From Crocinitomix sp044361315 (lineage in GTDB: Bacteria > Bacteroidota > Bacteroidia > Flavobacteriales_D > Crocinitomicaceae): a DNA stretch of 64,000 bases. The DNA lies in contig JBIKJA010000014.1 in assembly GCA_044361315.1 (NCBI GenBank), positions 58,214 through 122,213 on the forward strand. The letters are read 5' to 3'. The first letter of the stretch is position 1; every line of letters starts with the position of its first letter. The notes beneath the pieces were generated by a model. It saw only the letters and a program-made list of their open reading frames with translations. It was not told the DNA's origin and made no database searches. Shown piece after piece: positions 19,080-27,382 of this stretch. The position numbers were made by a program, and so were the translations under genes.

Positions 19080-21416
19080 ATGAAATTGGTACTTGTCTCT
19101 GGATTACTTTTAGCCAATCTATTCGCTCATTCCCAAACTTTTACTCAAATTTTTAAGGCGGCTGCCATGGATCGAGAAATTGATGATCGTCTTGGCTATT
19201 CAGTGGATATTTCTGGTAACTACGCAATTATTGGTTGTTATGGCGACGATTTTGCTCCAGTCGATCCTAACATGGGCTCTGCTTATATTTTTGAAAAAAC
19301 AGGAATCGAAGATTGGACATTTGTTCAGAAAGTTTCTGCATCTGACCGAGATGATTATGATCGATTTGGATGGTCGGTTGCTATCGATGGAGATATAGCT
19401 GTTGTAGGAGCCTATCAAGAAGATCATAATTTGGTTGATGCTGCCCCACTTTCGAATGCAGGTTCCGCTTATGTTTACACAAGAGGAGTTGACGGCGTTT
19501 GGTTTCAAATGCAAAAACTAATTGCTTCTGACCGCACTGCAGGTGATGAATTTGGCTGGGCTTTAGATATTTCTGACAGTACAATTATTGTTGGTGCTCA
19601 TCATGAAGGACATGATGCATTTGGCGGTGCATACGAATATCATGCAGGTTCGGCATATATTTTTGATTTAAATTTGGCAGGAACATGGGTAGAAACACAA
19701 AAAATAGTAGGTTCACAAAGAGCAGATGACCATGTATATCCTGATGGAAGACCTGACCCAGCTGATGAAAATTTGTCCGATTTATTTGGAGGATCAGTGG
19801 CTATTTCTGGAAATTATATAATCGTAGGTGCACACAATCATGATTATGGATTAGGTGGTGTTGGAACTGGATTTTTGTGGAACCAAGGAATTGCTTATGT
19901 ATTTGAGCGTTCTGGAGGTGTTTGGACAGAAGTGGAAAAATTACAAGCAACCATTCAAAAAGCTTGGGACAGGTTTGGGTATGCGGTAGATATTGACTCA
20001 ACTTTAGCGGTTGTAGGTGTTTGGGCAGAAGATGAAAGTGAATTTGGAGCTGCATCATTGATGAACTCCGGCGGGGCTTATATTTTTGAAAGAGATTTAA
20101 GTGGAAACTGGATTCAAGAACAAAAATTAGATGCAAGTGACCGAACAACAGGTGACCATTTTGGAAGAAGCGTAGCTATTGATGGAGACTATTTAGTGAT
20201 TGGCGCCGAACAAGAAGATATAGATGGTGATGGTGGTTTAGGAGATACGCTTTCCAATGCTGGGGCAGCTTACATCTTTTTAAAAGGTGGAGGCGGAACG
20301 TGGACTGAAATTCAGAAAATTGCTGCTTCTGACCGTAATGACTTAGATTTATTTGGGGATGATGTAGCCATTTCAGGCTCTACTATTTTGGTTGGAGCTT
20401 GGCAACAAGATTTGGATGCAGATGGAGGAGCTGAATTGGAAGATGCAGGCGCAGCTTATTTTTATAGTGCAATTGTTTGTGAAGAGATCTTTAGCGAACA
20501 AGATATTACCATTTGTGAAGGAGAAACCTATACAATTGGTGAAAGTATATATTCAATCACTGGCACTTATGTGGATACTCTTTTAAATGTAGATGCATGT
20601 GACAGTATTGTTACCACTAACCTAACAGTAAATCCTCGTGTTTACCATGATCAAGTAATTTCGGTATGCTTTGGATCAACGTTTGAAGTTGGAGACAATG
20701 TTTATGACGAAAGTGGAAGCTATTCGGATACTTTAATTAGTATGACAGGATGCGACAGTATTGTAACTACGAACCTCACCGTTGATGAAGAAATCACCTT
20801 TGAGCAATCTTTAACAATTTGTGCAGGTGAATTTATTGTAGTTGGTGGTACGATTCATTCAACGTCAGGAACATTTGTAGATGTTTTGATTTCAGAATCA
20901 TTGTGTGACAGTACGGTAACAACAAATTTAACCGTTTTACCAGCTATTGATGTAACCGTAACGGTAGATGGATTTTTAATGACAGGAGGTGATCCCGATG
21001 TCTTAACAACCACTTTCCAATGGGTGTTATGCGATCCATATGAAGAAATTGACGGAGCAATAGATCAATCATACTTAGCCCTAGCATCGGGTGACTACGC
21101 AGTAATTATTATGGATGGAGATTGCTCCGACACTTCTGAATGTGTAACGTTAAGTGATGTTGGTTATATTGACTTGTCAAATGGATATATTTCACTTTAT
21201 CCAAATCCGACTGAAGGAACATTTACGATTGAACTAGCTGATTTTACGTCTTCAGTTAAAATTGAAATTTTGAATACTCTTGGTAAAGTAGTTTATTCAA
21301 ACCTCTTAACTTCGCCAAAAACGATGCTAGATATCAATGAATTCGCCGATGGAATTTATTTAGTGCGATTAACTAACGCTGAAAAAACAAACCTAATAAA
21401 GTTGAGTAAAAACTAA
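19080..21416 (+). CDS. Secreted seven-bladed FG-GAP propeller protein with T9SS tail (paralogue)
   Basis: A 778-residue protein with the same plan as the 16085 gene. A signal peptide (MKLVLVSGLLLANLFAHS) precedes seven FG-GAP blades, which I counted from DRLGYSVDIS through DLFGDDVAIS. Three Cys-containing modules (ICEGETYTIGES...CDSIVTTNLTV and two more), an Ig-like segment (TTFQWVLCDPYEE) and a T9SS tail (ISLYPNPTEGTFTI ... NLIKLSKN) follow. Duplication from a shared ancestor is evident. It has its own ~130 nt upstream region after the pseudogene, and a strong terminator follows, so it ends this transcription unit. Surface adhesion is an inference; the ligand is unknown. Confidence 0.88.
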   Translation: MKLVLVSGLLLANLFAHSQTFTQIFKAAAMDREIDDRLGYSVDISGNYAIIGCYGDDFAPVDPNMGSAYIFEKTGIEDWTFVQKVSASDRDDYDRFGWSVAIDGDIAVVGAYQEDHNLVDAAPLSNAGSAYVYTRGVDGVWFQMQKLIASDRTAGDEFGWALDISDSTIIVGAHHEGHDAFGGAYEYHAGSAYIFDLNLAGTWVETQKIVGSQRADDHVYPDGRPDPADENLSDLFGGSVAISGNYIIVGAHNHDYGLGGVGTGFLWNQGIAYVFERSGGVWTEVEKLQATIQKAWDRFGYAVDIDSTLAVVGVWAEDESEFGAASLMNSGGAYIFERDLSGNWIQEQKLDASDRTTGDHFGRSVAIDGDYLVIGAEQEDIDGDGGLGDTLSNAGAAYIFLKGGGGTWTEIQKIAASDRNDLDLFGDDVAISGSTILVGAWQQDLDADGGAELEDAGAAYFYSAIVCEEIFSEQDITICEGETYTIGESIYSITGTYVDTLLNVDACDSIVTTNLTVNPRVYHDQVISVCFGSTFEVGDNVYDESGSYSDTLISMTGCDSIVTTNLTVDEEITFEQSLTICAGEFIVVGGTIHSTSGTFVDVLISESLCDSTVTTNLTVLPAIDVTVTVDGFLMTGGDPDVLTTTFQWVLCDPYEEIDGAIDQSYLALASGDYAVIIMDGDCSDTSECVTLSDVGYIDLSNGYISLYPNPTEGTFTIELADFTSSVKIEILNTLGKVVYSNLLTSPKTMLDINEFADGIYLVRLTNAEKTNLIKLSKN

Positions 21417-21443
21417 ATCACAACTTTAGCCAAATAAAATCAA

Positions 21444-21482
21444 AAAGGGTGTCCGAGTAGTCGCGACACCCTTTGTTTTTTT
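21444..21482 (+). terminator. Intrinsic terminator after FG-GAP gene
   Basis: A perfect 10-bp stem (AAAGGGTGTC / GACACCCTTT) with an 11-nt loop is followed by a run of seven T residues (21476-21482). It lies 28 nt after the stop codon. Confidence 0.9.
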
Positions 21483-21531
21483 AGGCGAATAAGTCGCTCA
21501 AATCTTTCAAATGTGATTCTAACCGTTTGAG

Positions 21532-21705
21532 TTAAAAAGTTACGACGTTCATTTCAGCTCCAATTAAATATCTAATTGAATTAATTTCATTTGAGTGCTC
21601 AATTTCAGAAAGGTGAATCCTGATTTGCTCAATTAATTCATAAATTTCAGCAATTCGACAGTTTACACTTTTTGATTTTAACGAATTTTTTTTATTTGTC
21701 TTCAT
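21532..21705 (-). CDS. Small predicted coiled-coil protein, hypothetical
   Basis: A 57-residue protein starting at the ATG at 21703-21705 (MKTNKKNSLKSKS). A basic N-terminus is followed by an amphipathic, probably helical stretch (RIAEIYELIEQIRIHLSEIE) and a short C-terminus (IGAEMNVVTF). The frame is open upstream to 21855, but that part looks like translated noncoding sequence. No homologue is recognised. It is called because the helix has coding-like composition, not because of any family match. Confidence 0.4.
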   Translation of the reverse strand: MKTNKKNSLKSKSVNCRIAEIYELIEQIRIHLSEIEHSNEINSIRYLIGAEMNVVTF

Positions 21706-21933
21706 ACTTATTTTTTTATTTTGAAGCACGACTTGCTGGTAAATTGGTCGAAAGAATAAAAAACAGGAAGGCAAAGAAAATTTTGAAAAATAGAAAAAGA
21801 AAAGATAAAAAAGTTGCACGAAATTTAACAGAGCCTCTTGTGAATCGAAATCCATTTGAGCTTGAATTTTGAATCAAATCTACCGTTAAGGTTTTAAATG
21901 CTTAATTTAGTTGCAGTAAATAATTCATCCGCT

Positions 21934-22287
21934 ATGAATCGACTTAAAAGTTTTAAATATGCCTTTAATGGTCTCAAAATCCTCATTAAAGAAGAACCTA
22001 ATGCACGAATTCATCTATTAGCAAGTTTAGTGGTTATTATGCTATCTGTTGCCCTTGAAATAAATGTAATGGAGTGGGTTGCGGTTGTTTTTTGTATTGG
22101 ATTTGTACTGGTTGCCGAAACCTTTAATACCTCGCTAGAAAAAATTTCCGATTTTATTTCACCAGAGAAAAATGAAAAAATAAAAAAGATAAAAGATTTA
22201 GCGGCGGCGGCGGTACTTTTAAGTGCGTTGACGGCACTTACTACTGGTTTAATCATCTTTATCCCCAAAATTTGTCTCTATTTTTAA
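21934..22287 (+). CDS. dgkA: Diacylglycerol kinase family protein (DgkA-like)
   Basis: About 117 residues, an integral inner-membrane lipid kinase of the prokaryotic DgkA fold. In Gram-negatives it phosphorylates diacylglycerol; some relatives phosphorylate undecaprenol. The start MNRLKSFKYAFNGLK matches the family's amphipathic N-terminus, so the ATG at 21934 is preferred to the upstream 21898 codon. Three membrane helices are visible (LLASLVVIMLSVALEI, WVAVVFCIGFVLVAE, AAAAVLLSALTALTTGLI). The catalytic region has AETFNTSLEKISD (the E-x-x-N-T-x-x-E core) and KDLAAAAV. The substrate, diacylglycerol or undecaprenol, cannot be decided from sequence. Confidence 0.88.
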   Translation: MNRLKSFKYAFNGLKILIKEEPNARIHLLASLVVIMLSVALEINVMEWVAVVFCIGFVLVAETFNTSLEKISDFISPEKNEKIKKIKDLAAAAVLLSALTALTTGLIIFIPKICLYF

Positions 22288-22316
22288 AAGTGTAAATCGG
22301 CGAATGACTTTTATCC

Positions 22317-22324
22317 TAACTTTG
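22317..22324 (+). promoter_or_regulatory. Candidate -7 box upstream of DUF2490 gene
   Basis: TAACTTTG matches the TAnnTTTG consensus 24 nt before the gene start. No TTTG lies at the expected -33 distance, so the call is tentative. Confidence 0.35.
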
Positions 22325-22348
22325 CGGAAGGGCCTCAAATTGCAATGA

Positions 22349-23065
22349 ATGTTCAAAACGAAAGATTTATTTAATTTATTCAGAAAAAGAAAAACCACTC
22401 CTTCGCTAGTGCTTTTGATAATTTTATTAATCCCATTTGGATTAGGTGCTCAAAATCCGGATTTAGGTAGTTGGAATATTTTAAACATAAAATACAAGAT
22501 CAATGATCGATTCAGTATTTTTGGTGAAGGACAAATTAGATCGTTAAAATTTTATGACCATTTTCATTACCATGAATTTAAAGGTGGCGTGAATTATAAA
22601 ATTCATGAGAATGCACAAATAACCTTGGCTGGAGGAAATTATCAAACGTATAAAGAAGGTGGTGATTTTGTGCTCCCAAAAAACAACAATGAGATTAGGA
22701 TTTGGCCACAATTAATTCTTAATCAAACGATCAACCGCCTAAAAATAGAACAAAGATACCGCTTGGAAATGCGTTGGACAAATGTTGGATACCGGAACCG
22801 ATTTCGTTACAGAGTTGGGATTTCGTATGCATTTGGAAAGGACAAAAAAGGATATCGCCCTTTTCAAACATCCCTAAACAACGAACTTTTTTTTACCAAC
22901 ACTGCGCCGTTTTTCCAACGAAATAGGTCCCAAATTTCGTTCAACTATAAACTTACGAAACACGTAGCTGTTCAATTAGGCTACATCCATCAATTTGACT
23001 ACCAAATAAATGACGAAACAGGACGGGACTTTCTAGTGGTTGGTTTTTATTATGACTTGTTTTAA
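22349..23065 (+). CDS. DUF2490 family outer-membrane beta-barrel protein
   Basis: A 238-residue protein with a hydrophobic N-terminal export signal (LVLLIILLIPFGLGAQ). It continues with the DUF2490 opening DLGSWNILNIKYKINDRFSI and alternating amphipathic strands (FHYHEFKGGVNYKI, RLKIEQRYRLEMRW, RFRYRVGISYAF). The C-terminus ends in an aromatic strand (VVGFYYDLF), as in outer-membrane barrels. The function of the family is unknown. The N-terminal basic extension (MFKTKDLFNLFRKRK) before the hydrophobic core is longer than usual, so the true start could be an internal codon. Confidence 0.8.
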   Translation: MFKTKDLFNLFRKRKTTPSLVLLIILLIPFGLGAQNPDLGSWNILNIKYKINDRFSIFGEGQIRSLKFYDHFHYHEFKGGVNYKIHENAQITLAGGNYQTYKEGGDFVLPKNNNEIRIWPQLILNQTINRLKIEQRYRLEMRWTNVGYRNRFRYRVGISYAFGKDKKGYRPFQTSLNNELFFTNTAPFFQRNRSQISFNYKLTKHVAVQLGYIHQFDYQINDETGRDFLVVGFYYDLF

Positions 23066-23172
23066 AATTAAGAGGCACTCGATCAAGGGGAATTTACTAA
23101 AATTAAACCTCCCATATTATTTTCTTTAAATTTAAAAAAGCAATACGAATATTTGCAAAAATAATACGCATC

Positions 23173-23415
23173 ATGTCCAGAAAACTAACACTAACGATTG
23201 AAAAGGCGATTTTAGAGCAAGCGAAAGTTTATGCAAAAAATACTAGCAGAAGTTTATCTGAACTTATTGAAAATTAGTTGACTATTCTTACGCAAGAAAA
23301 AGATGAAGTAAAACTTTCGCCCAAACTAAAAAAAATTGTTGGTTCAGTTAATCTTCCTTCAAATTGTGACGATGATATAGAATTTCGTTCTCATTTAGAA
23401 GAAAAGCATTTATAA
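23173..23415 (+). pseudogene. DUF6364-like antitoxin gene with in-frame stop, toxin absent
   Basis: Starting at ATG 23173, the frame reads MSRKLTLTIEKAILEQAK, then a ribbon-helix-helix-like N-terminus, then SLSELIEN, where TAG (23275-23277) interrupts it. The same frame continues with LTILTQEK, SPKLKKIVGS, VNLPSN and LEEKHL to a proper TAA at 23413-23415. The whole 80-codon reading matches the layout of DUF6364-type antitoxins, where a Tyr codon normally follows ELIEN. These antitoxins usually precede a PIN-domain toxin gene; none follows here, only repeat-rich sequence. A single substitution to TAG therefore probably inactivated an orphan antitoxin. A sequencing error is possible but the missing toxin argues for decay. 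Confidence 0.7.
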
Positions 23416-23502
23416 AGATTTCAAGCATAGCGAACTACCAGTTTTGACGTCGGACGAATTGTGTTTAAAACTAACTATACTCCCAGCTATAGCGTTGCGT
23501 TA

Positions 23503-23616
23503 AGGATGGCAGTGGTTAGCCCGGAATCCGGCCCCCAACGAGTTGGGGCGGGTGAGGACTATGAACGTACAGCCTGCCCCAGCACATACCGACGTTTCAG
23601 TCGGTATCGTCAGGGG
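23503..23616 (+). repeat. Dispersed hairpin element, copy A
   Basis: A GC-rich intergenic stretch has a left box GGATGGCAGTGG, a core with a perfect hairpin CCCCAAC-GA-GTTGGGG (23533-23548), and a right box GGACTATGAACGTACAGC. A second hairpin, TACCGAC-GTTTCA-GTCGGTA (23587-23606), follows and runs into TCGTCAGGGG. The same boxes and a version of the second hairpin recur at 41403-41500. The open frame across this region is an artefact of its GC content. Confidence 0.6.
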
Positions 23617-23738
23617 AACGCCCAAGAAAAACATGATTTTTTCGTCAAAACAACTCGAAATAGCCCGCTATTACTTCGTCGCTTTTTCTCAAACTCAAGC
23701 TTTTCTGCTCGATCTGGATGAAATTTAAAATCGAACGA

Positions 23739-23849
23739 AGGTTTTTAGGTGGTAAACAAGGAAATGGTCGTCAATTTATAAGTTGGATTAATGCGGATGA
23801 CTTTTGCCGATCCGTTCATTTTATTCTAAATCATGCAGAAATTGTAGGT
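23739..23849 (+). pseudogene. Fragment of a TIGR01777-type SDR/epimerase gene
   Basis: About 37 codons read RFLGGKQGNGRQFISWIN, then ADDFCRSVHFILNHAEIVG. This is the segment of TIGR01777-family NAD-dependent epimerase-like proteins that contains GGKxGxGxQxxSWIHxxD. Neither the N-terminal Rossmann motif nor the C-terminal domain is present; the downstream sequence turns into repeats. It is best read as a decayed internal fragment. Recognition is from memory of the family motif and is moderately secure. Confidence 0.5.
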
Positions 23850-23918
23850 CACATAAAACATAAACTCACTCAGATAAAAAGAGCCAACGAATTATTTGGC
23901 GTGGGTAATGTCTCGCAC

Positions 23919-23990
23919 AGATTTACGCGGATTTATTTTGAGAGAATTTGGCGTGCAATATCTCCCCAGATTTCAAAGATTTACGCGGAT
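23919..23990. repeat. 14-nt direct repeat pair
   Basis: AGATTTACGCGGAT occurs at 23919-23932 and again at 23977-23990, 58 nt apart, inside the gene-poor stretch between the decayed antitoxin and the 24192 gene. The rest of 23850-24190 shows no gene, and I see nothing else in it. Confidence 0.6.
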
Positions 23991-24191
23991 GTTTTTTAGT
24001 ATGAATTGTCCGTATGGAAAAATGCGGATTTTCGACAGGTTATTAAAATTGATTACTAATATTTTGAGCCCTTTTGTAAAACTATTTAGGATTAGGTGGT
24101 TTTTGTGATAAGCAAATTCCTAAGTCATTTTGCAAAAAAAACGAAGAAGTGCGTAATGTTATTATCTTCACAAAAATAAGATTACAGTTAC

Positions 24192-24677
24192 ATGCAACAT
24201 TTTAAAGTTGAAACTATTCACCATTTTTGGCGTGTTGTGTGTGTTCCCATAAGTATTTTGTTTTGCACAGGTTTTGTAACGTTATTACCCTCTGGGCCTT
24301 GGTTGATTTTGCCAATGATTGTGTCGTTTTTATTTTATTTATATTTAAATAGGTTTACTAAAAGTTTTATTCAACTGACTTTATCTAACGAAACACTTTG
24401 GATTGTAAAGAAAAAAATTCCGTTTTTACGAGGTACAAAAAATTATGAAATTAACCTTAAGAAGGTTTTTGAGCTTAAAATTTTGACAGGTAATTATGGT
24501 GTATATAGTTCTTATATAATTACAGCAACTAAGAGAGATAAATTAAGGATTTCAAGAAATAATAGTTGGAAAGAAGACAGAGATGATTTCAGAATTTTTA
24601 TTGATTCAATTGAAAAATCTTTGAAAAAAAGGTTTATGCCTGGTGAGATTTTTACCAACTATACTACCCCCGATTGA
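24192..24677 (+). CDS. Hypothetical two-TM membrane protein
   Basis: A 161-residue protein. Residues ~12-32 (WRVVCVPISILFCTGFVTLL) and ~35-51 (PWLILPMIVSFLFYLYL) form two adjacent membrane helices. A ~105-residue soluble part follows, with strand-like segments (QLTLSNETLWIVKKK, SSYIITATKRDKLRIS) and a C-terminal helix (DFRIFIDSIEKSLKKRF); this resembles a PH-like layout, but no family is recognised. It is A+T-rich, lies between decayed genes and a repeat element, and its stop overlaps the start of repeat copy C. It may be a recent arrival. Confidence 0.6.
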   Translation: MQHFKVETIHHFWRVVCVPISILFCTGFVTLLPSGPWLILPMIVSFLFYLYLNRFTKSFIQLTLSNETLWIVKKKIPFLRGTKNYEINLKKVFELKILTGNYGVYSSYIITATKRDKLRISRNNSWKEDRDDFRIFIDSIEKSLKKRFMPGEIFTNYTTPD

Positions 24678-24808
24678 AGCGGCAACATGGGGAAATTTGG
24701 CCCTAGGAAACTTAGGCTTTGCGCGTGACCAGCGGAAACGGGCAAAGCCTTTAGTAGACTTGTGGCAAATGAGCCATTTAGAGCGTAAAGCGGGAAATAG
24801 GTTCTGAA
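24672..24808 (+). repeat. Dispersed hairpin element, copy C
   Basis: This begins GATTGAAGCGGCAACATGG and ends GAGCGTAAAGCGGGAAAT. In between are long inverted arms AGGCTTTGC (24714-24722) and GCAAAGCCT (24742-24750), forming a 9-bp perfect stem. The right end resembles the right box of copy B at 41481-41500. It fills the gap between the 24192 gene and thiH; no gene is seen in 24678-24851. Confidence 0.5.
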
Positions 24809-24851
24809 TAAAATTATGCCAAAACGCTCCTTTTAGAACAACTTGGTGACA

Positions 24852-25961
24852 TTAAGCTAAACTGTTGTCCCAGCCTTTGAATACGGGCTCGTAGCCTTGC
24901 TGGATGATGGTTTGTACGAATGCGGCGGTGGTGCGTTTGTCGTGGATTTCGAATTGCTCTAAATTGACGTTTGGATTGGCATAGCCTCCGGGGTCTGTTT
25001 TAGAATCGGCGCTGATGGAGGTGATGCCCAACTTGATGACGTTGTTTCGGAATTTTTCTGACTCGCGCGTGGACATGCTTAACTCAATTTCTTGGTTAAA
25101 AATTCGGTAGGCGCAGATTAATTGTACCAATTCTTGATCGGTCATCACGGATTTTAGTTCGACACCGCCCGCGCAAGGACGCAAGCGCGGAAAGGAAACG
25201 GAATAGTTGGTTTTCCAGTATTTTTTCTCTAAATAATTGAGGTGAGCGGCGGTAAAAAACGAATCGGTACGCCAATCTTCTAGACCTATTAAAACGCCCA
25301 AGCCCATTTTATGAATGCCTGCTCGGCCAAGACGGTCGTGGGTATCCAATCGATAATCGAAATTGGATTTTTTGCCTTTTGGGTGGTGAATTTTATAATT
25401 GTGCCGATTGTAGGTTTCTTGATACACCAAAACGGTGTGTAAGCCTTCGGCGATTAATTCTTTGTACTCCTCTTCCTCCAAGGGTTGCACCTCGATAGCG
25501 ATGTGTGAAAAATGGGGCTTTAACAAGCGGATGGCATTTTTGAAATAAGCTAACCCAACGGTTTTATTAGCCTCGCCTGTCACCAGTAATACATGGTCGT
25601 ATTGATTGACTTTTAGGACTTCAACTTCTTTCAAAATTTCGGCATCGGAAAGGGTTTTGCGCGGGATTTTGACATCTAAACTAAACCCGCAATAGGTGCA
25701 AATATTTTGACATTCGTTGGACAAATACAGGGGCGCATACAATTGGATGGTTTTGCCAAATCGTTGCTGGGTGAGTAAATGACTTTTTCGTGCCATTTGC
25801 TCTAAATAAGGTGCAGCGGCTGGGGAAATTAGCGCCTTAAAATCGGCTAAGGTTGGATTTTGTGCCGCCAAAGCACGTTCGACATCAGCAGCGGTGCTGC
25901 CATAAATCTCGGAGGTGATTTGGTCCCAATTGTAGGTCTCGAATTGTGTTTGATAGTTCAT
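24852..25961 (-). CDS. thiH: 2-iminoacetate synthase, radical SAM
   Basis: A 369-residue radical SAM enzyme that cleaves tyrosine to dehydroglycine (2-iminoacetate) and p-cresol, supplying the C-N unit for the thiazole ring. The [4Fe-4S]/SAM motif is CQNICTYCGF (C-x3-C-x2-C). Other family segments are visible: VSFPRLRPCAGG, LSMSTRESEKFRN, and SADSKTDPGGY. It is the last gene of the thi operon, 27 nt after thiG, with which it acts. Its presence in place of the glycine oxidase ThiO suggests the oxygen-independent route. Base composition here and in thiG looks more GC-rich than the genes around the operon. Confidence 0.95.
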   Translation of the reverse strand: MNYQTQFETYNWDQITSEIYGSTAADVERALAAQNPTLADFKALISPAAAPYLEQMARKSHLLTQQRFGKTIQLYAPLYLSNECQNICTYCGFSLDVKIPRKTLSDAEILKEVEVLKVNQYDHVLLVTGEANKTVGLAYFKNAIRLLKPHFSHIAIEVQPLEEEEYKELIAEGLHTVLVYQETYNRHNYKIHHPKGKKSNFDYRLDTHDRLGRAGIHKMGLGVLIGLEDWRTDSFFTAAHLNYLEKKYWKTNYSVSFPRLRPCAGGVELKSVMTDQELVQLICAYRIFNQEIELSMSTRESEKFRNNVIKLGITSISADSKTDPGGYANPNVNLEQFEIHDKRTTAAFVQTIIQQGYEPVFKGWDNSLA

Positions 25962-25988
25962 GTGATTGACACTTGTGCGCTAAATGGT

Positions 25989-26762
25989 TTATTGATCTAC
26001 TAAAAAATCGGTGAGTGGACTGCTGGCGATAGCTTGATTGGAAACGGTGGCTAATTTGGCTTCGAATGCCATTCGCCCTGCCTCGACAGCTATTTTAAAC
26101 GCTTTTGCCATTAAAACGGGATTGGAAGATACAGCGATGGCAGTATTGACCAAAACGGCATCGGCACCGAGTTCCATGGCATAGGCTGCGTGAGATGGTG
26201 CGCCAATTCCTGCATCAACCACTACCGGCACGGTGGCTTGTTCGATGATGATGCGCAAAAAATCGTCTGTTTTTATGCCTTTATTACTTCCAATTGGCGA
26301 CCCTAATGGCATAACTGCTTGCACGCCTACATCTTGTAATCTTTTTGCCAAAACTGGGTCGGCATGGATATACGGTAAAACGACAAAGCCCAATTTCACC
26401 AATTCTTCTGCCGCCAATAAGGTTTCTATTGGGTCGGGCAGGAGGTATTTTGGATCGGGGTGGATTTCTAATTTTACCCAATTGGTTTCTAAAGCTTCAC
26501 GTGCCAATTGGGCAGCAAAAACCGCCTCTTTTGCGGTGCGGACGCCCGAGGTATTGGGCAACCAATTAAATTGTTGGCGGTTTAGGTGCTTTAAAATTTC
26601 ATCGTCAGAATTATTTAAATCCACTCGTTTTAAGGCCATGGTGACCAATTGTGAGCCTGAAGCCGCAAGTGCCTCCCCCATTTCTTGATTCGATTTAAAT
26701 TTTCCCGTGCCTGTGAATAGACGCGAGGAAAAGACTTTTCCAGCTATGGTTAATTCACTCAT
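25989..26762 (-). CDS. thiG: Thiazole synthase
   Basis: A 257-residue TIM barrel that condenses 1-deoxy-D-xylulose 5-phosphate, dehydroglycine and ThiS thiocarboxylate sulfur into the thiazole phosphate. The N-terminus SRLFTGTGKF and the Schiff-base Lys region VTMALKRVD are present. Glycine-rich barrel segments QAVMPLGSPIGSNKGI, VVDAGIGAPSHAAYAMELGA and DAVLVNTAIA follow. The start ATG overlaps the thiE stop by four nucleotides (ATGA), so it is translationally coupled. Its stop is 27 nt before thiH. Confidence 0.96.
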   Translation of the reverse strand: MSELTIAGKVFSSRLFTGTGKFKSNQEMGEALAASGSQLVTMALKRVDLNNSDDEILKHLNRQQFNWLPNTSGVRTAKEAVFAAQLAREALETNWVKLEIHPDPKYLLPDPIETLLAAEELVKLGFVVLPYIHADPVLAKRLQDVGVQAVMPLGSPIGSNKGIKTDDFLRIIIEQATVPVVVDAGIGAPSHAAYAMELGADAVLVNTAIAVSSNPVLMAKAFKIAVEAGRMAFEAKLATVSNQAIASSPLTDFLVDQ

Positions 26763-27382
26763 ATTTTTAATTTTTTGTGGATTTGTCCCACTAATTTCTT
26801 TTTATCGGTTGCATTTTTTATCAAGCCAGAAACGGCGATTCCGTGTACCCTAGTTTTTTGCATTAACTCGTCGATGTCTTCTACTAAAATTCCGCCAATT
26901 GCAACCACGGGAAGGTATATTTCACCATTATCCAATGGTAAGATAGTTTCGTAGCCGTTTAGCCCCAAAATTGGACTTAGTTTGCTTTTGGTCGTGGTAT
27001 TGCGATAAGGTCCTAGCCCAATATAATCGGCACCATCCGCTTGTCGATTGAGACAATCGGTTAAGGTGTTGGCTGTTCCTCCAATTATTTTATATCTCCC
27101 TAACATTTTTCGGGCTTGTTGAATTGTTGTGTCGTCTAATCCAAGGTGTACCCCGTCGGCGTCAATTGTTAGTGCGATTTCTATATCGTCGTTAATAATT
27201 AAGAAAGCTTTGTTTTTACAGATTTTTTTTACTTTTTCGGCAATCGATAAAAAATCGAGGTTGGGATCTTTAATTCTTAATTGCACCCAATCGATCTTAG
27301 CATCCACGGCGGCCTTTACCTCGTTCAAAATCGAAGTTTCGCTGTCGCCATTGGTGATATAGTGTAATTTACTAATCTGCAT
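26759..27382 (-). CDS. thiE: Thiamine-phosphate synthase (active-site residues intact)
   Basis: A 207-residue TIM barrel joining HMP diphosphate and thiazole phosphate to thiamin phosphate. All the key motifs are present: WVQLRIKD (pyrimidine/diphosphate site), LIINDD, GVHLGLDD, the diphosphate loop GLGPYRNTTTKSKLSPILG, AIGGI and GIAVSGL. The start is the ATG at 27380-27382 (MQISKLHYITNG). It overlaps the end of the unknown membrane gene by 11 nt and thiG by 4 nt. This is the functional ThiE of the operon, in contrast with the two other ThiE-fold genes at 28546 and 31591. Confidence 0.95.
   Translation of the reverse strand: MQISKLHYITNGDSETSILNEVKAAVDAKIDWVQLRIKDPNLDFLSIAEKVKKICKNKAFLIINDDIEIALTIDADGVHLGLDDTTIQQARKMLGRYKIIGGTANTLTDCLNRQADGADYIGLGPYRNTTTKSKLSPILGLNGYETILPLDNGEIYLPVVAIGGILVEDIDELMQKTRVHGIAVSGLIKNATDKKKLVGQIHKKLKI

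Noticed and set aside
21723..21872. Lys/Arg-rich plus-strand reading (ending EPLVNRNPFELEF) opposite the small coiled-coil gene
   Set aside because: The end has a protein-like look, but there is no ATG and the basic run comes from an A-rich tract; it competes with the 21532-21705 gene and cannot be supported.
23461..23721. Plus-strand open frame of 86 codons across repeat copy A
   Set aside because: Most of its codons lie in the GC-rich hairpin element and the product has no coding-like pattern.
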